From Planctomycetota bacterium (GTDB lineage: Bacteria; Planctomycetota; Planctomycetia; Pirellulales; UBA7805), in the NCBI GenBank assembly GCA_030605285.1, contig JAUWIQ010000176.1:1-5334 (forward strand): a DNA stretch of 5,334 bases, given 5' to 3'. Positions 1 to 4,467 of this stretch are shown piece after piece (position 1 is the stretch's first letter; each line of letters starts with the position of its first letter). Under the pieces are notes generated by a model. The model worked only from the letters and a program-made list of their open reading frames with translations, searched no databases and had not been told where the DNA came from. The translations under genes were made by a program, and so were the position numbers.

Positions 1-824
1 CCACCGTCCGCCGACATTGGGTCGGCAGCATGCGTTCGTCGGAGTTGCTGATGCCTCTTGCGCAGCGGTTACAGCGACTTGATCAATTGGAATCCCAATT
101 TGCCGCAGCCGTCGAAGAAGACAAACTTAAGGCAATGTACAAGCTGGCCGCTGGTGCGGGTCATGAAATCAACAATCCCTTGGGAAGTATCGCAGGTCGA
201 GCACAACTGCTCCTGCGCGACGAAACCGATCCGGAACGCCGCCGAACCTTGGCGAAAATCAATTCTCAGGCCTTGCGTGCCCACGAAATGATCGCGGACA
301 TGATGCTTTTTGCCAGGCCTCCAGCACCCCGATGCGAAGTGGTCGATGCGGCGGTACTCATTGACGAAGTTATTGTGGGGATGCAGGAGATCTCCCAGCA
401 ACGCGAAGCCAAAATGGTCAGTAACGTCCAGAAAGGAGTCTCTTTGCTCTCGGCGGACACTTCTCAGCTGATGGTTGTCTTGCGGGCCATGTGCACCAAT
501 TCATTGGAGGCGATGGGCCACGGTGGTCGGATCGAAATTTCTGCGAGACACGATCAGGATATTGCCTCCAGTCGGCGTGGTGAGGAAGTGGCTTTTCCAA
601 AAGGGGTTATTGAGATTGTGGTGAGTGACAATGGACCAGGGTTTGCGCCCGAAGATCGCAAGCATCTTTTCGATCCTTTTTATTCCGGTCGTGAGGCGGG
701 CCGAGGGCTTGGTTTCGGTCTCTCAAAATGCTGGCGGATTATCCGCAATCATGGCGGCGCGATTGACGTTGAGAGTACCCCTGGCCAAGGGGCAACGTTT
801 CGGATCAAGTTGCCGGCGGCGTGA
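1..824 (+). CDS. Sensor histidine kinase, NtrB-like, C-terminal part (5' end outside window)
   Basis: Cytoplasmic transmitter module of a two-component sensor kinase, which autophosphorylates on His and passes the phosphate to a response regulator. The frame is open from base 3 with no stop, so the gene most likely begins upstream. The ATG at 30 is only an internal Met and is used here for numbering. A charged, probably coiled-coil helix (about 5-40) leads into a HisKA domain with the H-box motif GHEINNPL (phospho-acceptor His45). The HATPase_c domain follows: N-box around Asn157 (TNSLEAM), G1 box DNGPG at 200-204, F-box FDPF at 214-217 and G2 box GRGLGFGL at 224-231. All ATP-binding motifs are intact and the C-terminus is complete. 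The HEINNPL H-box and the LFARPP stretch at 93-98 resemble NtrB/AtoS/ZraS-type kinases, which usually pair with sigma-54 activators. The partner and the sensed signal lie outside the window and are unknown. Confidence 0.93.
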   Translation, partial: TVRRHWVGSMRSSELLMPLAQRLQRLDQLESQFAAAVEEDKLKAMYKLAAGAGHEINNPLGSIAGRAQLLLRDETDPERRRTLAKINSQALRAHEMIADMMLFARPPAPRCEVVDAAVLIDEVIVGMQEISQQREAKMVSNVQKGVSLLSADTSQLMVVLRAMCTNSLEAMGHGGRIEISARHDQDIASSRRGEEVAFPKGVIEIVVSDNGPGFAPEDRKHLFDPFYSGREAGRGLGFGLSKCWRIIRNHGGAIDVESTPGQGATFRIKLPAA

Positions 825-1101
825 GCAGAGGGGATTCGCTGCTGCTCGGTGTCGTCCGCTGCTGCCGCACACGGGCCGGTTCGCTGATTTGTTTTCGAAA
901 TCCGGGGGGGCGGAGACCGAGTACCGGGGGACCGATATTGCCCTCGGGATAGGGGGCGAAACGTTGCAGACGCCGCTGTTGCAGGGCAAGCGGTTGGACA
1001 CCCTGGATTTGTGACCTGCCCGCAAGGCAGCCCGAGCACAAGATCAGAGAGGCGATCGAGAAGCAAAGATAAAATTCGAATGGGGTTTGCCGGCGGCACA
1101 T
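805..1101 (-). CDS. Small putative lipoprotein, 98 aa, unknown function
   Basis: I do not recognise this protein. The ATG at 1101 was chosen because it gives a convincing type II signal peptide: MCRRQ with two Arg, a hydrophobic core FYLCFSIASLILC, then CSGC with Cys25 as the likely lipidated residue. The frame stays open further upstream to 1221, but that stretch would bury the signal. The mature part is about 74 residues, rich in Gln, Arg, Pro and Ser, with no recognisable domain and a disordered-looking tail (TTPSSSESPLLTPP). Codons in this frame look like those of the neighbouring genes. The gene starts 128 bp after manA on the same strand. Its last 20 bp overlap the 3' end of the convergent kinase gene. 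No Shine-Dalgarno is visible. If real, it would be exported and anchored in a membrane. It could instead be a chance ORF, so confidence is moderate. Confidence 0.5.
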   Translation of the reverse strand: MCRRQTPFEFYLCFSIASLILCSGCLAGRSQIQGVQPLALQQRRLQRFAPYPEGNIGPPVLGLRPPGFRKQISEPARVRQQRTTPSSSESPLLTPPAT

Positions 1102-1110
1102 GGTCGCGGG

Positions 1111-1139
1111 AGTATAGCCAGAGCGGAAGGGTGCGAGAA
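1111..1139 (-). promoter_or_regulatory. Candidate promoter of the small lipoprotein gene
   Basis: On the minus strand, TATACT (1111-1116, 5 of 6 to the sigma-70 -10 consensus) lies 17 bp downstream of TTCTCG (1134-1139, 3 of 6 to -35). The -10 ends only 9 bp before the ATG at 1101, so the transcript would have a leader of a few bases at most. This is a consensus match by eye only. Confidence 0.3.
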
Positions 1140-1199
1140 GGCAGGTTCCTGGTGACCGCAGTGTCCCTTTGCTCGTAGTGCTAGCGATCTCTTTGCCTT

Positions 1200-1222
1200 T
1201 TTGCGCTACGCAGCATCGCAAA
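1200..1222 (-). other. Hairpin just after manA
   Basis: A 6-bp inverted repeat (TTTGCG/CGCAAA) with an 11-base spacer begins 7 bases after the manA stop codon on the minus strand. It is followed by AAGG rather than a T-run, so it is not a standard intrinsic terminator. It could be a 3'-end mRNA stabiliser or chance. The rest of the 1102-1229 gap shows a repeated GTGCTAG (1178-1184 and 1227-1233) and no further gene. Confidence 0.2.
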
Positions 1223-1229
1223 CCGGGTG

Positions 1230-2195
1230 CTAGGGCAAATAGGCGTCTAGAAAAGCCGCGTCCCCCCTCGGTTCCACCAAGATGTCACCCAACGAGGCAG
1301 GTAAGAGCATCACGTCTCCGCGGGTCAACGGCCGCTCGACGGCATCTCCCGCAACTCGCATTTGCCCCTCAAGGACCGCCAGCAGATGGCACCGCTGGTC
1401 CCCACCGACTGCCAGCGGTCCGTTCGACTGCCAGCGGTCCAGGCAAAACTTTTCGCCGTCGATCAAACGTTCGTTCCCGGGCCGGTCCGTGGGTTGTGGG
1501 ATTTGCGGCTCCACGGGCCCACGGGCGAAATCGATGGCATTGAGGCCCGCTTCGAGATGCAGTGGGCGCTTTTTCCCGTCCGCCCCGGTGCGATCCCAGT
1601 CGTAAAGACGGTAGGTGGTGTCGCTGGCCTGCTGAATTTCTGCTACCAGCAGACCCGCACCCAGGGCATGAACCGTTCCTGCGGGAATATAGAAACAGTC
1701 GCCCACCCGGGGCTCAATCCGATGCAGGCACGAGGGGCTCGTTCCCTCGGCAATCGCCTGCTCAAGTACGCCACGATCCACCCCAGGTTCCAGCCCCGCA
1801 TAAAGCACTCCGCCGGGATCCGTCGCCAGGACGACCCAAGCCTCGGTCTTGCCACGGTCGGGCGGAATTAACTTTGCAGCGCGGATGTCGTCGGGATGGA
1901 CTTGCACGGAAAGCGCCTTGTGGGCATCGAGAAATTTCCACAAGAGGGGAAAGCCAGCTTGCGGAAAATTCCGTCCGAGTAAATCGCGGCCGTGTTCACG
2001 GACCAGGGTGTCGAGCGTGGTCCCCCTGAGCGGACCTGCGAGAACAACACTCTGGTCCTCACCGTGATCGACCACTTCCCAACTTTCAGCATAGTCATCT
2101 CCGTTGCCGAGTGTTTTGTCGAGTTCCGTTTCCAGACGTCGGCCACCCCAAAGGTATCTCTTGAAGAGCGGCTGAAAGCGGAGTGGGTAGAGCAT
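1230..2195 (-). CDS. manA: Mannose-6-phosphate isomerase, class I, zinc-dependent
   Basis: Interconverts fructose-6-phosphate and mannose-6-phosphate in the cytoplasm, feeding GDP-mannose and polysaccharide synthesis or mannose catabolism. The 321-residue protein matches the short Bacillus-type class I enzymes rather than the roughly 390-residue E. coli form. The family's cupin metal site is complete: Gln98 and His100 in LSVQVHPDD, Glu118 in GKTEAW, and His176 in IPAGTVHALGAG. The conserved YRLYDWDR follows, with the probable catalytic Arg196. The N-terminal KRYLWGGRRL (13-22) and AESWEVVDH (36-44) are also typical. A second cupin-like half fills the C-terminus, including GQMRVAGD and TRGDVMLLPA. 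The start ATG at 2195 gives the normal family N-terminus; no Shine-Dalgarno precedes it. The gene is divergent from tatC, with a putative lipoprotein gene downstream. Stop codon is TAG. Confidence 0.96.
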   Translation of the reverse strand: MLYPLRFQPLFKRYLWGGRRLETELDKTLGNGDDYAESWEVVDHGEDQSVVLAGPLRGTTLDTLVREHGRDLLGRNFPQAGFPLLWKFLDAHKALSVQVHPDDIRAAKLIPPDRGKTEAWVVLATDPGGVLYAGLEPGVDRGVLEQAIAEGTSPSCLHRIEPRVGDCFYIPAGTVHALGAGLLVAEIQQASDTTYRLYDWDRTGADGKKRPLHLEAGLNAIDFARGPVEPQIPQPTDRPGNERLIDGEKFCLDRWQSNGPLAVGGDQRCHLLAVLEGQMRVAGDAVERPLTRGDVMLLPASLGDILVEPRGDAAFLDAYLP

Positions 2196-2205
2196 AGGAT
2201 TGCAG

Positions 2206-2211
2206 CTTATA
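2206..2211 (-). promoter_or_regulatory. Candidate -10 element of manA
   Basis: TATAAG on the minus strand (5 of 6 to TATAAT) ends 10 bp before the manA ATG. No convincing -35 hexamer lies 16-18 bp upstream (CAACCG, CCAACC or ACCAAC). Such a position implies a nearly leaderless transcript, which would agree with the missing Shine-Dalgarno. The placement repeats that seen at the small lipoprotein gene. Confidence 0.3.
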
Positions 2212-2320
2212 ACACGGTATCGCTAAACGGTTGGTTTGTGTTCAGATTTCTATTCGCGCAGGCATGGCTGTTTTACTCTGCAAGGGGTTATTTTCTCCAG
2301 ATCCACTTACCGATTTTTTT

Positions 2321-2331
2321 CCCGCAGGACC
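2321..2331 (+). repeat. 11-bp direct repeat, copy 1 (CCCGCAGGACC)
   Basis: CCCGCAGGACC occurs here, directly after a T-run, and again at 2523-2533, where it forms most of the hairpin upstream of tatC. The copies are about 200 bp apart in the same orientation. This could be a paired protein-binding site or coincidence. Confidence 0.3.
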
Positions 2332-2374
2332 ACTCATTTTTTGTGCTTGTTCTCAGTGCCCAAAGTTCAGCGAG

Positions 2375-2403
2375 TTGTTTGCCGAGTCAATCGTTGTTAT
2401 TAT
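2375..2403 (+). promoter_or_regulatory. Candidate sigma-70 promoter for tatC
   Basis: TTGTTT (2375-2380) and TATTAT (2398-2403) are separated by exactly 17 bp. The -10 matches the consensus at 5 of 6 positions and the -35 at 3 of 6. Transcription would start near 2410 and give a tatC leader of roughly 158 nt, long enough to contain the leader ORF and hairpin described below. Called by eye; no start-site data. Confidence 0.35.
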
Positions 2404-2475
2404 CGACAGGCTGGGATTAGGGAACCCGAATTTCTTCTGTATTGCCTTGCAGCAAACAATCGAGGGTCCCGTTTC

Positions 2476-2565
2476 ATGAAAATTGTGACCTGCTTCCGGA
2501 TGATCCGGTTGTCCCAGGGTAACCCGCAGGACCGGGTTTTTGATTTGTTCAAGGATCGCAGGTAG
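2476..2565 (+). CDS. Possible 29-codon leader ORF upstream of tatC
   Basis: An ATG-started reading frame encodes a 29-residue peptide beginning MKIVTCFRMIRL and ending FKDRR. Its TAG stop ends 2 bases before the tatC ATG, a spacing that would suit translational coupling. There is no clear Shine-Dalgarno before it and the peptide is too short to judge by composition. A terminator-like hairpin lies within its second half, so translation of the peptide could influence folding. I do not recognise the peptide. It may be a chance ORF. Confidence 0.25.
   Translation: MKIVTCFRMIRLSQGNPQDRVFDLFKDRR
2496..2508. repeat. Odd palindrome CCGGAT-G-ATCCGG
   Basis: Two perfect 6-base inverted arms around one central G, located 60-72 bp upstream of the tatC start. 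As DNA it resembles a small operator-like dyad. As RNA it could only fold as a 4-bp CCGG/CCGG stem with a 5-nt loop. Function is unknown and it may be fortuitous. Confidence 0.3.
2521..2541 (+). terminator. Terminator-like hairpin in the tatC leader
   Basis: AACCCG (2521-2526) pairs with CGGGTT (2533-2538) around a 6-base loop CAGGAC. The 3' arm runs into a T-run (2537-2541, then GATTTG). The stem is short (6 bp) but the arrangement is that of a weak intrinsic terminator or attenuator, 26 nt before tatC. An alternative fold, GTCC 2511-2514 with GGAC 2529-2532 plus GGG 2517-2519 with CCC 2523-2525, would compete with it. Confidence 0.3.
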
Positions 2566-2567
2566 CT

Positions 2568-3731
2568 ATGACCAAGCGTGACAAAGACGATCTGTTTGCC
2601 GAGAGTACTATGACCTTCGGCGAGCATCTCGAAGACCTTCGTCGCTGCCTGGTGCGGGCATTGCTCTGTCTTGTCGCCGGTACGGTGGTGGGTCTGAGCG
2701 TTGCCGATTGGGTCGTCCGAACGATCAACGGTCCTCTGGAGCAAAGTCTAGAGGGCTACTACGAGTCGGACGCGGTCACGAAGTATCGCCAGTTTGCGGC
2801 AGATCGTACGGCAGCGGGAAAGCCAATTCCCTATACCTTGGCTCAAGTCAAGCAGTTTATTGAGCAACAGCAATACATCTATCGGATGTATTTTATCCAT
2901 CCGGGTGCGGTGCGCATCGAACTGGGCCTTGATCCGCCAGCGGTCGTACCGCCCGCAGCAGCGAAGCACGATGCGGGCGAGGAAAAACCGGAGTCCCAAA
3001 CATCAACAACCGAGCCGCATTCGTCCCCAGAGTCCCCCCGCAGCGAGCAGGCCGCTTCGCCCCCGCCAGGCGCTGAAAACGTGCAGGATTTTATCCCACT
3101 TCGCCGTGATGACTTGGTGCCGCTGTTCGTCTGGCGACCGATGGATGACGATGAGCGGATGTCGATCAAGTCGCTGAGTCCTAGCGAAGCATTTATGATC
3201 TGGCTGAAGGCCTCGCTGGTGACAGGGTTTGTGCTGGCGAGTCCCCTGATCTTCTACTTTATCTGGTCCTTTGTAGCCGCTGGTTTATATCCTCACGAGA
3301 AGAAGTACGTCCATATTTTTCTCCCCTTCAGTATTGTGCTCTTCTTGTCAGGCGCCCTGTTTTGCTTTTTCGGCGTGTTTCCAATCATTTTGAAGTTTCT
3401 CTTCGCGTTCAACGCCGACTTGGGGATCGATCCGGATCCGAGGATCAGCGAGTGGTTGAGTTTTGCGATTTTCCTCCCGCTTGGATTCGGGCTCAGTTTC
3501 CAACTGCCCCTGGTGATGCTTTTTCTGGAACGCATCGGAGTCTTCAACGTGACCAAGTACCTGGCCAAGTGGCGGATGGCGGTGCTGGTCATCTTCGTTG
3601 TCTCGATGGTGCTGACTCCGGCCGATCCGCTCAGCATGCTGGCCATGGCGATGCCGCTGGTGGCACTTTATTTTCTGGGTGTCCTGCTTTGCCAGTATTT
3701 CCCCCGGCGAAAAGGTTTCCTGGAGGAATGA
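2568..3731 (+). CDS. tatC: Twin-arginine translocase subunit TatC with enlarged first periplasmic loop
   Basis: Core membrane subunit of the Tat pathway, which binds twin-arginine signal peptides and exports folded proteins. At 387 residues it is much longer than the usual 250 or so. The N-terminal cytoplasmic motif HLEDLRR (20-26) matches the family's signal-peptide-binding HLEELRxR. Six membrane segments are visible at about 27-50, 211-236, 249-275, 296-322, 337-354 and 357-377. The loop motif AAGLYPHEKK (237-246) keeps the conserved Glu (244), and VLTPADPLSM (348-357) is typical. The oddity is an extra 130 or so residues between TM1 and TM2 (roughly 59-200). This holds a helical, Tyr/Gln-rich part and a Pro/Ser/Glu-rich linker (122-172). 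The TM4 glutamate known from E. coli (Glu170) is Gln312 here, and the Glu of HLEEL is Asp23. No tatA or tatB is adjacent. The ATG at 2568 has only a weak AGG at 2560-2562. Confidence 0.95.
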   Translation: MTKRDKDDLFAESTMTFGEHLEDLRRCLVRALLCLVAGTVVGLSVADWVVRTINGPLEQSLEGYYESDAVTKYRQFAADRTAAGKPIPYTLAQVKQFIEQQQYIYRMYFIHPGAVRIELGLDPPAVVPPAAAKHDAGEEKPESQTSTTEPHSSPESPRSEQAASPPPGAENVQDFIPLRRDDLVPLFVWRPMDDDERMSIKSLSPSEAFMIWLKASLVTGFVLASPLIFYFIWSFVAAGLYPHEKKYVHIFLPFSIVLFLSGALFCFFGVFPIILKFLFAFNADLGIDPDPRISEWLSFAIFLPLGFGLSFQLPLVMLFLERIGVFNVTKYLAKWRMAVLVIFVVSMVLTPADPLSMLAMAMPLVALYFLGVLLCQYFPRRKGFLEE

Positions 3732-3809
3732 GCCAACCCGCGTTGTCTGCTGCTGAAGCAGGTTCGCGCGGCCCTCTAGCTTGCATGGCCGTTGAACTCG
3801 CTGCGCTGT
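3732..3809. other. Short convergent gap between tatC and glnB
   Basis: The two genes converge with 78 bp between their stop codons. Two weak inverted repeats are visible: CTGC/GCAG with a 4-base loop (3750-3761), and CGGCC/GGCCG with a 13-base spacer (3769-3791). Neither is followed by a T-run on either strand, so no intrinsic terminator can be claimed. Confidence 0.4.
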
Positions 3810-4157
3810 TTAGATCGCCGCGTTGCCGCGGTCGCCGGTCCGGATCCGGATGCAATCATCCATCGGGAGCACAAAGATTTTTCCATCGCCAATTTCGCCT
3901 GCCTCGCCAGTCCGGCCGCCCTGCAGGATAGCACCGATGGTCGGCTCAACAAAATCGTCATTCACCGCGATTTCGAGACGGACTTTGCGCAACAGGTTGA
4001 CCGCGACATCGTGGCCACGAAAGGTCTCGGTGTGTCCTTTTTGGCGACCAAAGCCTTTTACATCCACGAGCGTGAGGCGGACGACCTCGACCTGGGTGAG
4101 CGCTGTTTTGACCGCTTCCAAGCGGCTCGGTTGAATAATGGCAACGATTAATTTCAT
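3810..4157 (-). CDS. glnB: PII nitrogen regulatory protein (GlnB/GlnK family)
   Basis: Small trimeric signalling protein that senses ATP/ADP and 2-oxoglutarate and controls nitrogen targets, typically including the Amt channel. The 115 residues align along their whole length with E. coli GlnB (112): MKLIVAIIQP start, VKGFGRQKGHTE (33-44) leading into the T-loop, the B-loop ending GEIGDGKIFV (87-96), and RIRTGDRGNAAI at the C-terminus. Two deviations stand out. The T-loop reads TETFRGHDV, so position 51 is Val rather than the uridylylated Tyr, position 49 is His rather than the Ser phosphorylated in cyanobacteria, and position 46 is Phe. The B-loop carries three extra residues (GEAGEIGDGK), putting the conserved ATP-contacting Lys at 93 instead of 90. 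The gene is downstream of amt on the same strand, so it may be functionally a GlnK. No clear Shine-Dalgarno precedes the ATG at 4157. TAA stop. Confidence 0.95.
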   Translation of the reverse strand: MKLIVAIIQPSRLEAVKTALTQVEVVRLTLVDVKGFGRQKGHTETFRGHDVAVNLLRKVRLEIAVNDDFVEPTIGAILQGGRTGEAGEIGDGKIFVLPMDDCIRIRTGDRGNAAI

Positions 4158-4193
4158 CGGAAAGAATGGCCCTGCGGTTAATGTTTGCCACCC

Positions 4194-4222
4194 AGCTTGG
4201 GGCCAGAATTAGGAGCCCCGCT
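4194..4222 (-). promoter_or_regulatory. Hairpin in the glnB leader
   Basis: On the minus strand AGCGGGGC pairs with GCCCC-AA-GCT: 8 bp with a 2-base AA bulge on the 3' side and an 11-base loop containing TCCT. It ends 36 bases before the glnB ATG and is not followed by a T-run, so it is more likely a leader structure than a terminator. Role unknown. Confidence 0.35.
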
Positions 4223-4223
4223 T

Positions 4224-4242
4224 ATCCTCAAGGATCGTATCC
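4224..4242 (-). promoter_or_regulatory. Overlapping, mutually exclusive small hairpins
   Basis: The minus strand reads GGAT-ACG-ATCCT-TG-AGGAT. The central ATCC can pair either with the upstream GGAT (3-base loop) or with the downstream GGAT (4-base loop TTGA). The two folds exclude each other. The stems are only 4 bp, so this may be chance. Confidence 0.2.
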
Positions 4243-4344
4243 AGGCTTCCACGGTGTCGCAAGGCCGGGAAAGACAGCAGCGTACGGATTGGATCGCCAA
4301 TTGCGGGGTGGAAACGATGCAAAGGCGATCGCGCGACGACGAAA

Positions 4345-4399
4345 GATACCCCGACCCGGACGAGCTAGGCGGAGTGCCCGACCGGGTCATTGGGGTATC
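4345..4399 (-). ncRNA. Strong 55-nt stem-loop between amt and glnB
   Basis: Read on the minus strand: GATACCCC pairs with GGGGTATC (8 bp). After an AAT bulge, GACCCGG pairs with CCGGGTC (7 bp). After one U-U mismatch, CGGGC pairs with GCTCG (5 bp including one G-U) around the 10-base loop ACTCCGCCTA. That is 20 paired positions in 55 nt. The inner G-U pair exists only in minus-strand RNA (it would be A-C on the + strand), which favours transcription in the amt to glnB direction. The hairpin starts 68 nt after the amt stop and ends 187 nt before glnB. It is followed by TTTCGTCG, a poor U-tract. It could be a terminator or attenuator, a processing or stability element, or part of a regulatory RNA. 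I do not recognise a known riboswitch class. Confidence 0.55.
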
Positions 4400-4446
4400 C
4401 TTCTGGAATCCGTTCAAAATTAATCACCCAACTAGTTTTCAGCATC

Positions 4447-4466
4447 AAAGCCCCGAAATGGGCTCC
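4447..4466 (-). terminator. Weak hairpin immediately after amt
   Basis: On the minus strand GGAGCCC pairs with GGGCTTT (5 Watson-Crick pairs plus two G-U) around a 6-base loop ATTTCG, starting one base after the amt TAG stop. The only U-run is the short one in the 3' arm, followed by GATGC. Termination here would be inefficient at best. Confidence 0.25.
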
Positions 4467-4467
4467 C

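Larger units (their letters stand above)
2196..2567. other. Divergent intergenic region between manA and tatC
   Basis: This 372-bp stretch lies between two divergently transcribed genes and should carry both promoters. It is more T-rich on the + strand than its surroundings (T-runs near 2314-2320 and 2337-2342). It holds a promoter candidate, an odd palindrome, an 11-bp direct repeat, a short leader ORF and a hairpin, each listed separately. A frame open from a TTG at 2236 to 2565 encodes a Cys-, Phe- and Arg-rich product without domain features and is not called as a gene. Confidence 0.6.
4158..4467 (-). other. Structured 310-bp spacer between amt and glnB
   Basis: No credible gene is present. 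A minus-strand frame from a TTG at 4417 to 4178 would encode a Ser/Arg-rich product with no domain and would span the main hairpin. The spacer is unusually long for an amt-glnB pair. On the minus strand, in the direction of both genes, it carries in order a small hairpin just after the amt stop (4447-4466), a 55-nt strong hairpin (4345-4399), a pair of overlapping small hairpins (4224-4242) and a further hairpin close to glnB (4194-4222). I looked for a sigma-54 -24/-12 promoter in this strand and did not find one. Confidence 0.6.

Noticed and set aside
749..1099. Alternative minus-strand frame overlapping the small lipoprotein gene
   Set aside because: It overlaps the kinase much more deeply, and its hydrophobic N-terminus lacks a lipobox Cys. 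The 805-1101 frame gives the better signal peptide.
2236..2565. A 109-codon + strand frame crossing most of the manA-tatC intergenic region
   Set aside because: It starts with TTG, has no Shine-Dalgarno, and encodes a Cys/Phe/Arg-rich product with no domain or codon pattern of a gene. Only its last 29 codons, from an ATG, are kept as a possible leader ORF.
3769..3791. Bidirectional terminator between convergent tatC and glnB
   Set aside because: The CGGCC/GGCCG stem is only 5 bp with a 13-base loop and lacks a T-run on either strand.
4229..4251. Possible sigma-54 promoter upstream of glnB (CTGGATACG followed by CTTGAG)
   Set aside because: The GG and GC elements of the -24/-12 consensus are not both present at the required spacing.
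4325..4332. GCGATCGC palindrome, identical to the HIP1 core of cyanobacteria
   Set aside because: A single copy in a GC-rich sequence is expected by chance, and nothing else suggests a cyanobacterium.
4178..4417. Minus-strand frame of 79 codons in the amt-glnB spacer
   Set aside because: TTG start, Ser/Arg/Pro-rich product without recognisable features. It runs straight through the strong hairpin, whose base pairing explains the sequence better.
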